DNA from: Rhodospirillales bacterium
GTDB taxonomy: Bacteria; Pseudomonadota; Alphaproteobacteria; Rhodospirillales; Magnetospirillaceae
NCBI GenBank assembly: GCA_019455065.1
Contig: JACFNC010000002.1
Span: forward strand, 248,001-312,000
Length of the DNA stretch: 64,000 nucleotides
Direction of reading: 5' to 3'
Shown: positions 1 through 8,452 of the stretch, in pieces
Layout of the letters: each line of letters begins with the position of its first letter
Numbering within the stretch: the first letter of the stretch is position 1
Program-made: the position numbers and the translations under genes
Notes under the pieces: model-generated
Databases searched by the model: none
What the model was told of the DNA's origin: nothing
Seen by the model: the letters and a program-made list of their open reading frames with translations, nothing else

Positions 1-756
1 GTCGGGCCCCAGATTGTCCACCACCCAGCGCGTCATCGCGTCGATTTCGGCCTCGCCGTCGTTATGCCCCGGAATGAGCAGGGTGGTGAGTTCGAGCCAG
101 ACCTCCGTCTCCCGCTTCAGATAACGCAGGGTATCGAGGACGGGCGCCAGACTGGCCGAGCACAAGCTCTTGTAGAAATCCTCGGTGAAGCCTTTGAGAT
201 CGACGTTGGCCGCATCGACATGGGCACAGAACTCGCGGGCCGCCTCGGGCGTCATGTAGCCCGCGGTGACCGCCACCGTGCGGATGCCCCGCGCGCGGCA
301 GGCCCGCGCCACGTCGATGGCGTATTCCATGAAGATGACGGGATCGTTGTAGGTGAAGGCGACGCTGCGGCAGCCGAGGCGTTCGGCGGCGCGGGCGATC
401 ATCTCGGGCGAGGCCTCGTCATTCAGGCGGTCGACGTCCCTGGCCTTGCTGATGTCCCAGTTCTGGCAGAACCTGCAGGTCAGGTTGCAGCCCGCCGTGC
501 CGAACGACAGGATCGGCGTCCCCGGCAGGAAGTGATTGAGCGGCTTCTTCTCGATAGGGTCAACGCAGAAGCCGGAGGAACGGCCGTAGGTGGTCAGCAC
601 CACATGGTCGCCGGACCGGGCGCGCACGAAACACAGGCCGCGCTGGCCGTCGTGAAGCTTGCAATAGCGCGGGCAGACGTCGCATTGCAGCCGCCCGTCG
701 TCGAGGCGGTGCCAATGGCGGGCCGGATGGGTGTCGGCGAAGGCGGCGGTGGTCAT
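1..756 (-). CDS. amrS: AmmeMemoRadiSam system radical SAM enzyme AmrS (partial, 3' end off window)
   Basis: The gene runs off the left edge, so only the first 252 codons are present. A leading Cys cluster (C25, C28, C32, C42; CDVCPRYC) precedes the radical-SAM motif C90-x3-C94-x2-C97 (CNLTCRFC), which binds a 4Fe-4S cluster and SAM. The stretch AFTYNDPVIFMEY and the later NVDLKG are typical of the family. The ATG at 756 was chosen because the Cys cluster starts soon after it and no earlier ATG lies in frame. It diverges from the AmrB-AmrA fusion 121 bp away, which is the usual three-component AmmeMemoRadiSam set. The reaction of this system is not established, so the name reflects family membership only. 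Confidence 0.88.
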   Translation of the reverse strand, partial: MTTAAFADTHPARHWHRLDDGRLQCDVCPRYCKLHDGQRGLCFVRARSGDHVVLTTYGRSSGFCVDPIEKKPLNHFLPGTPILSFGTAGCNLTCRFCQNWDISKARDVDRLNDEASPEMIARAAERLGCRSVAFTYNDPVIFMEYAIDVARACRARGIRTVAVTAGYMTPEAAREFCAHVDAANVDLKGFTEDFYKSLCSASLAPVLDTLRYLKRETEVWLELTTLLIPGHNDGEAEIDAMTRWVVDNLGPD

Positions 757-877
757 CGACCCATAGGGTAGTGTCTGCCCCCGCCGGTCCGCAACGCCGC
801 GGGCGAATCTGGAGGTCATCCAACCTTTACAGAGCGACACCTCCACTTTAGATTCGATCAGGGACCGTGGAGAAGCC

Positions 878-2287
878 ATGTCTTCCACCAGACGCGCCGC
901 CGTCTCCGGAACGTTCTATCCGGAGGACGAAGGCCAGTTGAGCGCCATGATCGCGGCCTTCATGGCCACCGCCCCCGCCGGTGGAGCGGCGCCCAAGGCG
1001 GTGATCGTGCCCCACGCCGGCTACGTCTATTCCGGCGCCGTCTCCGCCCATGCCTATGCCCGGCTTTCCGCGGCCGCATCGTCCATCCGGCGGGTGGTGC
1101 TGATCGGTCCGTCGCATCGCGTGGCGTTTCGCGGAATTGCCGCGACCAGCCATGCCGGATTCGCGACGCCCTTGGGCGCCGCGCCGGTCGACCAGGCGGC
1201 AACCGCCGAGGCGCTGCGAGTTCCGGGCGTCCAAGTGAACGACGCGGCCCATGCGTTCGAGCACAGCCTGGAGGTCCACCTGCCATTCCTGCAGAGGATA
1301 CTTCCGAGTTTTGCGCTGGTGCCGCTGGCCGTCGGGCAGGCCGAACCGGCCGAGGTGGCCCGCGTGCTCGAAGTGCTGTGGGGCGGCCCGGAGACGGTCG
1401 TCGTCGTCAGTTCCGACCTCAGCCATTTCCTGGACTACCACTCGGCCCGGGCGGCCGACGAACGTACGGCAAGGGCAATCGAGCGTTGCGCGGGCGCCGA
1501 CCTTGACCAGGACAGCGCCTGCGGGCGTGTCCCCGTCACGGCCCTCCTGCACTTGGCCGAACGCCATCGACTGGCGGTCGAACGCCTGGACTTGCGCAAT
1601 TCCGGCGACACCGCGGGACCGCGCGACAGGGTGGTCGGCTACGGCGCCTGGGCACTCGTCGAGCCGGGTCCCGGCGCCACCGCGCAGGACGAGGAGCGCG
1701 AGCGACGGCTGATCTACGAGCGGCACGGCCCGGCCCTGCGCAAGCTTGCCCGCACCTCGATCCGCCACGGCCTGCAATTCGGCTGTCCGGTGCCGGTGGT
1801 GGCCGACAGCCATCCGCGCCCACTGTCGGACAAGGGCGCCGCCTTCGTAACCCTGCGGCTGAACGGCGCCCTGCGCGGCTGCATCGGCTCGCCGGCGGCA
1901 TGGCGCCCGCTGGCCGTCGACGTGGCCGACAACGCCTATCAGGCGGCCTTCAACGATCCGCGCTTTCCACCACTCTCGACAGTTGAATGGGCCGAAACCG
2001 CCGTCTCGATCTCGGTTCTCACCGCCCCCCTGGCCATGACCTTTCGCGACCGCGGGGACCTGCTGGCCCAGCTCCGTCCCCGCAAGGACGGGCTGATCGT
2101 CGAGGACGCCGGCCGCCGCGCCCTGTTCCTGCCGGCGGTGTGGGACCAGTTGCCGGACCCCGAGCAATTCTTCGAACGCCTGCTCGCCAAGGCCGGCCTT
2201 TCGCCGCGGCATTGGTCACCCTCGCTCACCGCGCGTCGCTTTACCAATGTCGAGATCGCGGACGAGGAGACGCCCACGCCGGCATAG
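878..2287 (+). CDS. AmmeMemoRadiSam system AmrB-AmrA (MEMO1-AMMECR1) fusion protein
   Basis: 469 aa with two domains. Residues 1 to about 265 are a MEMO1/class III dioxygenase-like domain with VPHAGYVYSG near the start. H46, H80 (GPSHR) and C215 (SACGRVPV) line up with the metal-ligand positions known for human MEMO1. Residues from about 280 to the end are an AMMECR1 domain (FVTLRLNGALRGCIGS, FNDPRFPPL). Separate genes are common elsewhere, so this is a fusion of two parts of the AmmeMemoRadiSam set, and the third part (amrS) is divergent next door. A GGAG sequence (868-873) precedes the ATG. Function is probably metal- or redox-linked but is not proven for bacteria. Confidence 0.9.
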   Translation: MSSTRRAAVSGTFYPEDEGQLSAMIAAFMATAPAGGAAPKAVIVPHAGYVYSGAVSAHAYARLSAAASSIRRVVLIGPSHRVAFRGIAATSHAGFATPLGAAPVDQAATAEALRVPGVQVNDAAHAFEHSLEVHLPFLQRILPSFALVPLAVGQAEPAEVARVLEVLWGGPETVVVVSSDLSHFLDYHSARAADERTARAIERCAGADLDQDSACGRVPVTALLHLAERHRLAVERLDLRNSGDTAGPRDRVVGYGAWALVEPGPGATAQDEERERRLIYERHGPALRKLARTSIRHGLQFGCPVPVVADSHPRPLSDKGAAFVTLRLNGALRGCIGSPAAWRPLAVDVADNAYQAAFNDPRFPPLSTVEWAETAVSISVLTAPLAMTFRDRGDLLAQLRPRKDGLIVEDAGRRALFLPAVWDQLPDPEQFFERLLAKAGLSPRHWSPSLTARRFTNVEIADEETPTPA

Positions 2288-2389
2288 GCAAAGGATCCGC
2301 CGGAGAACCTCCCGGCCGGCAGCGGCGATCGCCTCGGCCCGAGCCAGACGGCCGCGATCCATGTGGCGGAGGATGTCGTCCCAGCGCAT

Positions 2390-2593
2390 CTACGATTTCC
2401 AGAACGGCTTGGCGGCTTCGTCACGCGCCTGCGCGCTGGTGATACCGAGGTCGCGCCACACGGCGGGGTCCGCGCGCGCCAATTCGCGGCGGCCGCGCCA
2501 TCGGCGATACCATAGGCCCGGAACGACAAGGAGGTCGGGGCGCCGGAAGGATTGGCGCCACCGGCGCAAAGGAATTGAACCCGCGTCAATCAT
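2390..2593 (-). CDS. DUF1127 family small protein
   Basis: 67 aa, highly basic. The C-terminal half carries the DUF1127 signature: an Arg-rich helix (WYRRWRGRRELARADP), then WRDLGITSAQARDEAAKPFW, which matches the family pattern 'RELxxLdDrxLkDIGlsRxda...kPFW'. GAGGAA lies just upstream of the ATG at 2593. Some alphaproteobacterial DUF1127 proteins have been tied to RNA and small-molecule metabolism, but nothing specific can be claimed here. It diverges from the MocR-type regulator at 2669 and shares its 75-bp promoter region, so it is the obvious candidate target of that regulator. Confidence 0.85.
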   Translation of the reverse strand: MIDAGSIPLRRWRQSFRRPDLLVVPGLWYRRWRGRRELARADPAVWRDLGITSAQARDEAAKPFWKS

Positions 2594-2668
2594 GCCAATT
2601 CCTCAAGCTCTCACATATTGAATTGAATCGTATTGACCCCATGCAGAGTCAATTGATACATTGACACC
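2594..2668. promoter_or_regulatory. Shared divergent promoter with repeated ATTGA(C) half-sites (putative MocR operator)
   Basis: This AT-rich 75-bp gap separates the DUF1127 gene from the MocR regulator. It holds several copies of ATTGA/ATTGAC: TATTGA near 2616, TATTGAC at 2631-2637, an inverted copy GTCAAT at 2648-2653 inside the palindrome TCAATTGA, and ATTGAC at 2660-2665 just before the ATG. Multiple direct and inverted half-sites are typical of operators for MocR/PdxR regulators. The assignment is inferred from position and repeat layout. Confidence 0.55.
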
Positions 2669-4060
2669 ATGTCAAATTGGCTTCCCGACCTCGCCGGCCG
2701 CGCGGGGCCCATCTACCGGCGCGTCGTCGAGGCGCTGGAGGACGACGTCAGGGCCGGGCGGCTGGCGCCGGGCACGCGCCTGCCGACCCACCGCGACCTC
2801 GCCTGGCGCCTCAAAGTCACGGTCGGCACCGTGGCCCGGGCCTATGCCGAGGCGGAACGGCTTGGACTGCTGGCGGGCGAGGTGGGGCGCGGAACGTTCG
2901 TGCGCGCCCCCGGGACGGAGCCTTCGCTGGCGGATATGCTGTCCGCCAAGGCCGCGGACGGCGAGGCGGTGATTGACATGGCCATCAACCGGCCGGTCGG
3001 CGACGCCGGCGCACCGGCGGTCGCCGCGGCGTTGCGCGCCATCGCCGGCCGGGCCGACCTGTCCGCCCTTCTCGGCTACAACCTCGACGGCGCAACCCTG
3101 CGCCACCGCGCGGCCGGCAGCCGCTGGATCGCCGCCGAGGGGCTAGAGGTGCCGTCCGAACGGGTAACGGTCACCGCCAGCGGCCAGCAGGCGATCATCG
3201 CGGCGCTGGCCGCGGTCTCCCGACCAGGCGACACGGTCCTTGCCGAGGAATTCACCTATCCCGGCTTGAAGTCGGCGGCGTCGCTGCTCGACCGGCGCCT
3301 GGCCGGGGTACTCATGGACGAGCATGGACTGGTGCCCGAGGCGGTGGAACGCGCCATCGTCGAGCGCGGCGCCGGCGTGCTCTACACGGTCCCGACCGTC
3401 CAGAACCCAAGCACCACCACGCTTTCGGTCGAGCGGCGCAAGGCCATCGCCGAGATCGCCCGCCGCCACGACGCCTTCATCATCGAGGACGGCGTCTACA
3501 GTTTTCTGGCGGCGGAGGCGCCGCCCCCCATCGCCACCTTCGCGCCGGAACGGACCCTCTACATCACGTCGATGGCCAAGAACCTGTGTCCGGGTCTGCG
3601 CATCGGCTTCGTCGCGGCGCCGGAGGGGCTGGTCGCGCGCGTCGCCGCCGGCATCAACGCCACCAGCGTGATGGTGCCGGCCCTCCTGGCCGAGGTGGCG
3701 GCCATGCTGATCGAGGACGGCACCGTCGCCGCCTCGGCCCGCGCGCAACGCGAAGAGTGCGCGGCGCGGCGGCGGCTGGCCTGTGCACAACTCGGCGAGA
3801 CGGCCTGTCACGGCCGATCCGCCTTCAACCTGTGGCTGCCCCTGCCGCCGCCCTGGCGCAGCCAGGATTTCGCGACCGAGGCACGCCGCAACGGCGTCGC
3901 CGTCACCCCGTCCGAGTCCTGCGCCGTCGGCAAGCCGCGCTACGAGGCCGTGCGGATCAGCATATCGGCGCCCAAGGACGCCGATGAACTGGCAAGTGGG
4001 CTGCGCATCCTGGCCGGCCTTCTCAGGGTGCGCCCGGATGCATCCTGCGTCGCGGTCTGA
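2669..4060 (+). CDS. MocR-type transcriptional regulator (GntR wHTH fused to class I aminotransferase domain)
   Basis: 463 aa. The N-terminus (about 1-80) is a GntR winged helix-turn-helix (TRLPTHRDLAWRLKVTVGTV, with GRGTFVRAP closing the wing). The rest is a fold-type I PLP aminotransferase domain (VTASGQQAIIAAL, VPTVQNPSTTTLS). The PLP lysine is K304 in SMAKNLCPGLRIG. MocR proteins use PLP or an amino compound as effector and often control a neighbouring gene. The divergent DUF1127 gene with the repeat-rich shared promoter is the likely target. A link to the downstream molybdenum hydroxylase is possible, but that gene is 76 bp away with its own ribosome-binding site. Confidence 0.9.
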   Translation: MSNWLPDLAGRAGPIYRRVVEALEDDVRAGRLAPGTRLPTHRDLAWRLKVTVGTVARAYAEAERLGLLAGEVGRGTFVRAPGTEPSLADMLSAKAADGEAVIDMAINRPVGDAGAPAVAAALRAIAGRADLSALLGYNLDGATLRHRAAGSRWIAAEGLEVPSERVTVTASGQQAIIAALAAVSRPGDTVLAEEFTYPGLKSAASLLDRRLAGVLMDEHGLVPEAVERAIVERGAGVLYTVPTVQNPSTTTLSVERRKAIAEIARRHDAFIIEDGVYSFLAAEAPPPIATFAPERTLYITSMAKNLCPGLRIGFVAAPEGLVARVAAGINATSVMVPALLAEVAAMLIEDGTVAASARAQREECAARRRLACAQLGETACHGRSAFNLWLPLPPPWRSQDFATEARRNGVAVTPSESCAVGKPRYEAVRISISAPKDADELASGLRILAGLLRVRPDASCVAV

Positions 4061-4136
4061 GTGCCGGATTGACGGGTTGGCAGGGCGCGGCGCGATCCCA
4101 TATGCTGGCCGCGGCCGCGAGGAAGGGAGCCGGCGG

Positions 4137-6437
4137 ATGGGACGTTTCGGGGCGGGACAGCCGATGCGGCGGGTCGAGGACCAGCGGTTCCTCACCGGAA
4201 CCGGCCGCTACACCTCCGACATCGACCTGCCGGACCAGGCCGCGGCGACGGTCGTGCGCTCACCCTTCGGCAATGCCCGCATCCTGGGCATCGACACCGA
4301 GGCGGCGCGTCTCGCGCCGGGCGTGCTGGGGGTCTTCACGGCCGCGGACCTCGATGCCGATGGCGTTGGCGACATCCCCGTGGCGGCGCGCCTCACCAGC
4401 CGCGACGGCTCGCCGATGCGGACGCCCCGGCGCCCGGTGCTGGCGGACGGCCGCGTCGCCCATGTCGGCGAGGCGGTCGCCTTCGTGGTGGCCGAGACCA
4501 TCGCGGCGGCGCGCGATGCCGCCGATCTGGTCATGGTGGACTACGACCCTTTGCCCGCGGTGACGGACGGCACCGCCGCCCTGGAGCCGGGGGCGCCGCC
4601 GATCTGGGACGAGGTCCCCGGCAACCAGGCCTTCGACTGGGAAACCGGCGATGCCGGCGCCGTCGCGGCCGCCTTCGCCACGGCGGCGCGCACCGTGGCC
4701 GTGGATCTCGTCAACAACCGCGTCATCCCCACGGCCATGGAGCCGCGCTCGGCACTTGCCGACTACGATGACAAAGCCGACCGCCTGACGCTGTACACCG
4801 GCACCCAGAACGCCCACAGCCTGCGCGACTGGCTGTGCGACCTGCTGCCCTTGCCGCCGGAGCGCCTGCGCGTGGTCGCCCCCGACGTCGGCGGCGGCTT
4901 CGGAATGCGCATCTTCCTCTATCCCGAGCATGTCCTGGTGTTGTGGGCGGCGCGGCGCCTGCGCCGGCCGGTGAAGTGGGTGGGGGACCGGTCGGAGGCT
5001 TTCCTCGCCGATACCCACGGACGCGACCATCGCACCCACGCCGAAATGGCCGTCGACGCCGAAGGCCGGTTCCTGGCGTTGCGCGTCGCCACGGTGGCCA
5101 ATCTCGGCGCCTACGTCTCGCAGATGGGGGCCTTCATCCCCACGCTGGCCGGCAGCGGCATGCTGACCGGCGTCTATCGCATCCCGGCCCTGTCGGTGCG
5201 CGTGCGCGGCGCGATCACCAACACGGCGCCGGTCGACGCCTATCGCGGTGCGGGCCGGCCCGAGGCGGCCTATGCCATCGAGCGCCTGGCCGACGTCGCC
5301 GCCCGCGAACTAGGCTTGGCGCCGGACGAGCTCCGCCGCCGCAACTTCATCCCGCCAGAGGCGATGCCCTACCGCACCGCCGGCGGCAAGACCTATGACA
5401 GCGGCGAGTTCGAGCGCAACATGCGCGACGCCATGGCGCGCGCCGACTGGGCCGGTTTCCCGGCGCGGCGGGCGGAGGCGGCGGCACGCGGCCGCTGGCG
5501 CGGCATCGGCATGTCCACCTACATCGAGGCCTGCGGCGGCGGCCCCGACGAGGGTGCGACGATCCGGCTGGAAGCCGACGGAACCGCCGTCGTCCTGATC
5601 GGGACCCAATCGACGGGACAGGGCCATGAGACCGCCTATGCGCAGATGGCCGCCGACGCCCTTGGGCTGCCCATCGACAGGGTGCGGGTCGTCCAGGGCG
5701 ACACCGACCGGGTGAGCGACGGCCACGGCACGGGGGGATCGCGCTCGCTGCCGGTGGGGGGCGCCGCCACGGCGGCGGCCGCCGATGCCCTGATCGCCTC
5801 CGCCCGGCCCCACGCCGCCCGCGCGCTCGGGGTGCCCGAGGCGGCGCTGGATTTCGCCGCCGGAGCGTTCCGGGTGCGCGACAGCAACCGCTTCGTGGCG
5901 CTCGAGGAATTGGCGCGGCAGGCGGGCGGGCTGTCGGCCGCGGCGCGCTTCCGGCCGCCGGCCGCGACCTACCCCAACGGCTGTCATGTCTGCGAGGTCG
6001 AGATCGACCCGGAGACCGGCGCCGTGAGTGTCGTTCGCTACACCGTCGTCGACGACGTCGGCGTGGTCTTGAATCCCCTGCTGCTGGCCGGGCAGGTCCA
6101 CGGCGGCACCGCCCAGGGCATCGGCCAGGCGCTGCTGGAGGGCGCCGTCTACGACGAGACCGGCCAGCTGTTGACCGGCAGCCTGATCGACTACGCCCTG
6201 CCCCGCGCCGATGACCTGCCGTCCTTCGACTTCGCCACCAACGAGGTGCCGTGCCGCACCAATCCGCTGGGCGTCAAGGGGGCTGGCGAAGCGGGCTCGA
6301 TCGGGGCGCCGCCGGCCGTCATCAACGCCGTGGTCGACGCCCTGGCCCATCTCGGCATCCGGCATGTGGACATGCCGGCGACGCCGCAACGCGTCTGGCA
6401 TATCATCCGTTCCGCACAGGACAAGGCAGCCGCATGA
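4137..6437 (+). CDS. Xanthine dehydrogenase/CoxL-family molybdopterin-binding subunit (orphan large subunit)
   Basis: 766 aa, the usual size for the large catalytic subunit of molybdenum hydroxylases. The N-terminal a/b hammerhead domain (RVEDQRFLTGTGRYTSDI) is followed by cofactor-binding segments (GGGFGMRIFLYPEH, VDAYRGAGRPEAAY, GTQSTGQGHET) and the conserved base E718 in KGAGEAGSIGAPP. The ATG at 4137 has AGGAAGGGAG upstream; the frame is open further back but with no support. No 2Fe-2S (CoxS) or FAD (CoxM) subunit gene is adjacent, which is unusual. The substrate is unknown, probably an aldehyde or N-heterocycle. The stop overlaps the cysQ start. Confidence 0.85.
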   Translation: MGRFGAGQPMRRVEDQRFLTGTGRYTSDIDLPDQAAATVVRSPFGNARILGIDTEAARLAPGVLGVFTAADLDADGVGDIPVAARLTSRDGSPMRTPRRPVLADGRVAHVGEAVAFVVAETIAAARDAADLVMVDYDPLPAVTDGTAALEPGAPPIWDEVPGNQAFDWETGDAGAVAAAFATAARTVAVDLVNNRVIPTAMEPRSALADYDDKADRLTLYTGTQNAHSLRDWLCDLLPLPPERLRVVAPDVGGGFGMRIFLYPEHVLVLWAARRLRRPVKWVGDRSEAFLADTHGRDHRTHAEMAVDAEGRFLALRVATVANLGAYVSQMGAFIPTLAGSGMLTGVYRIPALSVRVRGAITNTAPVDAYRGAGRPEAAYAIERLADVAARELGLAPDELRRRNFIPPEAMPYRTAGGKTYDSGEFERNMRDAMARADWAGFPARRAEAAARGRWRGIGMSTYIEACGGGPDEGATIRLEADGTAVVLIGTQSTGQGHETAYAQMAADALGLPIDRVRVVQGDTDRVSDGHGTGGSRSLPVGGAATAAAADALIASARPHAARALGVPEAALDFAAGAFRVRDSNRFVALEELARQAGGLSAAARFRPPAATYPNGCHVCEVEIDPETGAVSVVRYTVVDDVGVVLNPLLLAGQVHGGTAQGIGQALLEGAVYDETGQLLTGSLIDYALPRADDLPSFDFATNEVPCRTNPLGVKGAGEAGSIGAPPAVINAVVDALAHLGIRHVDMPATPQRVWHIIRSAQDKAAA

Positions 6438-7204
6438 CCGACTTCTCCAAGCTTCTCGCCGCGGTGACCGCCACGGCGACGCGCGCCGGCGCGCTCATTC
6501 TCTCGATCTATGAGAGCGATTTCGCCGTGCGGGCGAAGGCCGATTCCTCGCCCGTCACCGAGGCCGACGAATTGGGGGAGGCGGAGATCCTGAAAGCGCT
6601 GGCCGAACTCACCCCCGACATACCGGTGGTGTCGGAAGAGGCCGCCGCGGCGGGCCACATCCCCTCGGTGGACGACCGTTTCTGGCTGGTCGACCCGCTC
6701 GACGGCACCAAGGAGTTCGTTAAGCGCAACGGCGAATTCACGGTCAACATCGCCCTCGTCGAGCATGGAATGCCGGTCCTGGGCGTGGTGCACGCGCCCG
6801 CCCTGGGGCGGACCTTCGCCGGGTCGGTTCCCGGCGGCGCCGCCGTCACCGAGCCGGACGGCCGGGTCCGCTTGATCGCCGTGCGGGACGTCCCGGACGA
6901 GGGGTTGACGGTGGTCGCCAGCCGCTCGCACGGCGACCCGGCCCTTCTCGACGCCTTTCTCGCTGGGCGCAAGGCGGCACGGATCGCCAATGCGGGAAGT
7001 TCGCTCAAATTCTGCCTGGTGGCGGCGGGCGAGGCCGACGTCTATCCGCGCTTCGGCCCCACCATGGAGTGGGACACCGCCGCCGGACATGCCGTGGTGC
7101 TGGCCGCCGGCGGCCGCGTCACCGATGCCGACGGCCGCCCGCTGACCTACGGCAAGCCCGGTTTCCGCAACCCCCACTTCATCGTCTGGGGCCGGGCCTC
7201 CTGA
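6434..7204 (+). CDS. cysQ: 3'(2'),5'-bisphosphate nucleotidase CysQ
   Basis: 256 aa, normal for the family. It hydrolyses PAP (3'-phosphoadenosine 5'-phosphate) to AMP during sulfate assimilation. The metal-binding signatures of the inositol-phosphatase superfamily are clear: SEEAAA, DPLDGTKEFVKRNGEF and, near the end, WDTAAGHAVVLAAGG. Its ATG overlaps the stop of the preceding hydroxylase gene (ATGA), so the two are probably translationally coupled although the functional link is not obvious. The gene ends 3 bp from the convergent stress-protein gene. Confidence 0.92.
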   Translation: MTDFSKLLAAVTATATRAGALILSIYESDFAVRAKADSSPVTEADELGEAEILKALAELTPDIPVVSEEAAAAGHIPSVDDRFWLVDPLDGTKEFVKRNGEFTVNIALVEHGMPVLGVVHAPALGRTFAGSVPGGAAVTEPDGRVRLIAVRDVPDEGLTVVASRSHGDPALLDAFLAGRKAARIANAGSSLKFCLVAAGEADVYPRFGPTMEWDTAAGHAVVLAAGGRVTDADGRPLTYGKPGFRNPHFIVWGRAS

Positions 7205-7207
7205 CCG

Positions 7208-8035
7208 TCAGTGCGACATCAGCACCGGCACGGTCATGTGGTCGAGGATGTGGCGGGTGGCGCCGCCAAGCACGATCTCGCGCAGGCGCGACCGGCCGTA
7301 GGCCCCCATCACCAGCAGGTCGGCATCCTCGTCGGCGATGCGGGAGAGCAGCATATTGCCGACGTCGATATCCTCGGCCTTGAGGTAGGCGGCCTCGGCC
7401 TTCACCCCGTGGCGCGCCAGATGGAGGCAAATGTCGGCGCCGGGAACGTCGCCATGCCCGCCCGGTCCGCCGGTGGGATTGATTGCGAGGACGGTCACCT
7501 TCTCGGCGGCCTGCAGGAAGGGCATGGCGTCATTGACGGCCCGCGTCGCCTCGCGGCTGGCGTTCCAGGCCACGATCACCTTGCGGCCCATCGTCTCGTA
7601 GCGTCCCACATAGGGCACCACGAGCACCGGACGCCCGGCGTCCAGCACGAGATGGTCGGCCAGTCGCGACTGGTCCTCGCTGTCCGGGTCGGTCTGGCCG
7701 ACGACCACGAGATCGGCGTAGCGCGTATGCAGGGCCACGGCCTCGATCGCATCACCCTCGGCAACGCGCCATTCGGTGCTCACCCCAGCAAGGCCCGCGG
7801 CCTTGTTGAACGCTTCCTGGGCGCGCGCCGCGACTTCCCTGGCGTACTTGTCCTGCATGAGCTGGACCTCGGGGCCGAGCTGGGCGCTCACATAGCCCGG
7901 CAGGCGCGGCAGGAGACGGGTGAACAGCCCGGTGAGGCGCGCCTGGTGGGCCGCGGCGAGACGGGCGGCGACCGCCAGACGCGACTCGCAGGACTTGCCC
8001 TCGTCGACGTGAACCAGAATATCCCTGAAAGGCAT
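7208..8035 (-). CDS. Universal stress protein with two tandem UspA domains
   Basis: 275 aa made of two UspA folds. The first (about 1-145) starts MPFRDILVHVDEGKSC. The second (about 150-275) starts KVIVAWNASREA and ends with MGAYGRSRLREIVLGGATR, the G-x2-G-x9-G-T ATP-binding pattern. The first copy has lost that glycine motif (VVVGQTDPDSED), so only the second half is likely to bind nucleotide. A strong AAGGAGGA ribosome-binding site precedes the ATG. Tandem Usp proteins act in the cytoplasm under starvation or oxygen stress. It is the last chromosomal gene before the left repeat of the island. Confidence 0.9.
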   Translation of the reverse strand: MPFRDILVHVDEGKSCESRLAVAARLAAAHQARLTGLFTRLLPRLPGYVSAQLGPEVQLMQDKYAREVAARAQEAFNKAAGLAGVSTEWRVAEGDAIEAVALHTRYADLVVVGQTDPDSEDQSRLADHLVLDAGRPVLVVPYVGRYETMGRKVIVAWNASREATRAVNDAMPFLQAAEKVTVLAINPTGGPGGHGDVPGADICLHLARHGVKAEAAYLKAEDIDVGNMLLSRIADEDADLLVMGAYGRSRLREIVLGGATRHILDHMTVPVLMSH

Positions 8036-8171
8036 GAATCCTCCTTGCTCGGCATCGCCCCCCGAAAACAGGCGGGCGAAAGTGCGACAGTGCCTGTTCG
8101 TTTGTGCGGTAACGCCGCCGGCGCGATCCGGTTCGATGCCGCCACAACCGAACCATTATTTACCATCCCGA
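8036..8171. other. Intergenic gap between usp and the island; ancestral downstream flank of the transporter gene
   Basis: 136 bp with no open frame I can support. It carries the usp ribosome-binding site. By inference it is the sequence that originally lay just downstream of the AI-2E transporter gene now found beyond 13155, before the island inserted. Confidence 0.5.
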
Positions 8172-8222
8172 CGCACCGCACCACTGCCGATCAGGCATCG
8201 CGCCGTCCCAGGAAGACGCTGA
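8172..8222 (+). repeat. Left 51-bp direct repeat (attL core), displaced 3' end of the transporter gene
   Basis: Matches 13136-13186 over 51 bp with one mismatch (G8215 versus A13179). Read on the minus strand it still encodes SVFLGRRDA and the stop codon, the C-terminus of the transporter whose intact copy ends at 13155. The one mismatch is synonymous (GTC/GTT, Val). Upstream of it in that frame there is only a TAA and unrelated codons, so it is a displaced gene end, not a gene. It contains GCCGATCAGGC at 8186-8196. Confidence 0.9.
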
Positions 8223-8245
8223 GGAGATGTCGCGAGGGCTGTTAA

Positions 8246-8340
8246 GATGTACTCCATAAGCGGCGCTGGTTGAGTTGGCTATGGCGGCAGGGGCCGGGAG
8301 GTTGAGTTTGATAACCGTGTGCTTGGCCTGATAGGCCGCC
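8246..8340 (+). repeat. Left arm repeat of the island (degenerate direct repeat)
   Basis: Shares ordered blocks with 12965-13052 in the same orientation: CGCTGGT, GGCTATGGCG (8277-8286 versus 12996-13005) and TGCTTGGCCTGAT followed by GGCCG (8320-8332 versus 13032-13044), with a 7-bp difference in spacing. Such arms next to a core are typical of integrase arm sites. An alternative is a duplicated flank of the gene. Confidence 0.6.
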
Positions 8341-8452
8341 AGCTGCCGCCGCGAGATTTGCGACTCCTCCCCTGCCCCAGTTCTGGCGCAATAGTGCTCC
8401 ACGCCGATGGCAGCGTGGAAACCCTGCATGCGCGGCGGCGATGGGCTAACGA
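8341..8452. other. Non-coding left end of the island
   Basis: About 110 bp between the left arm repeat and the stop codon of the NTPase gene. I see no convincing gene or classical hairpin-plus-T-run terminator. A minus-strand open frame across this segment (8160-8429) has no family features and reads through the repeat in the wrong frame. Confidence 0.5.

Noticed and set aside
8160-8429. 89-aa minus-strand frame across the left repeat
   Set aside because: It reads the repeat out of the transporter frame, has no family features and no ribosome-binding site.
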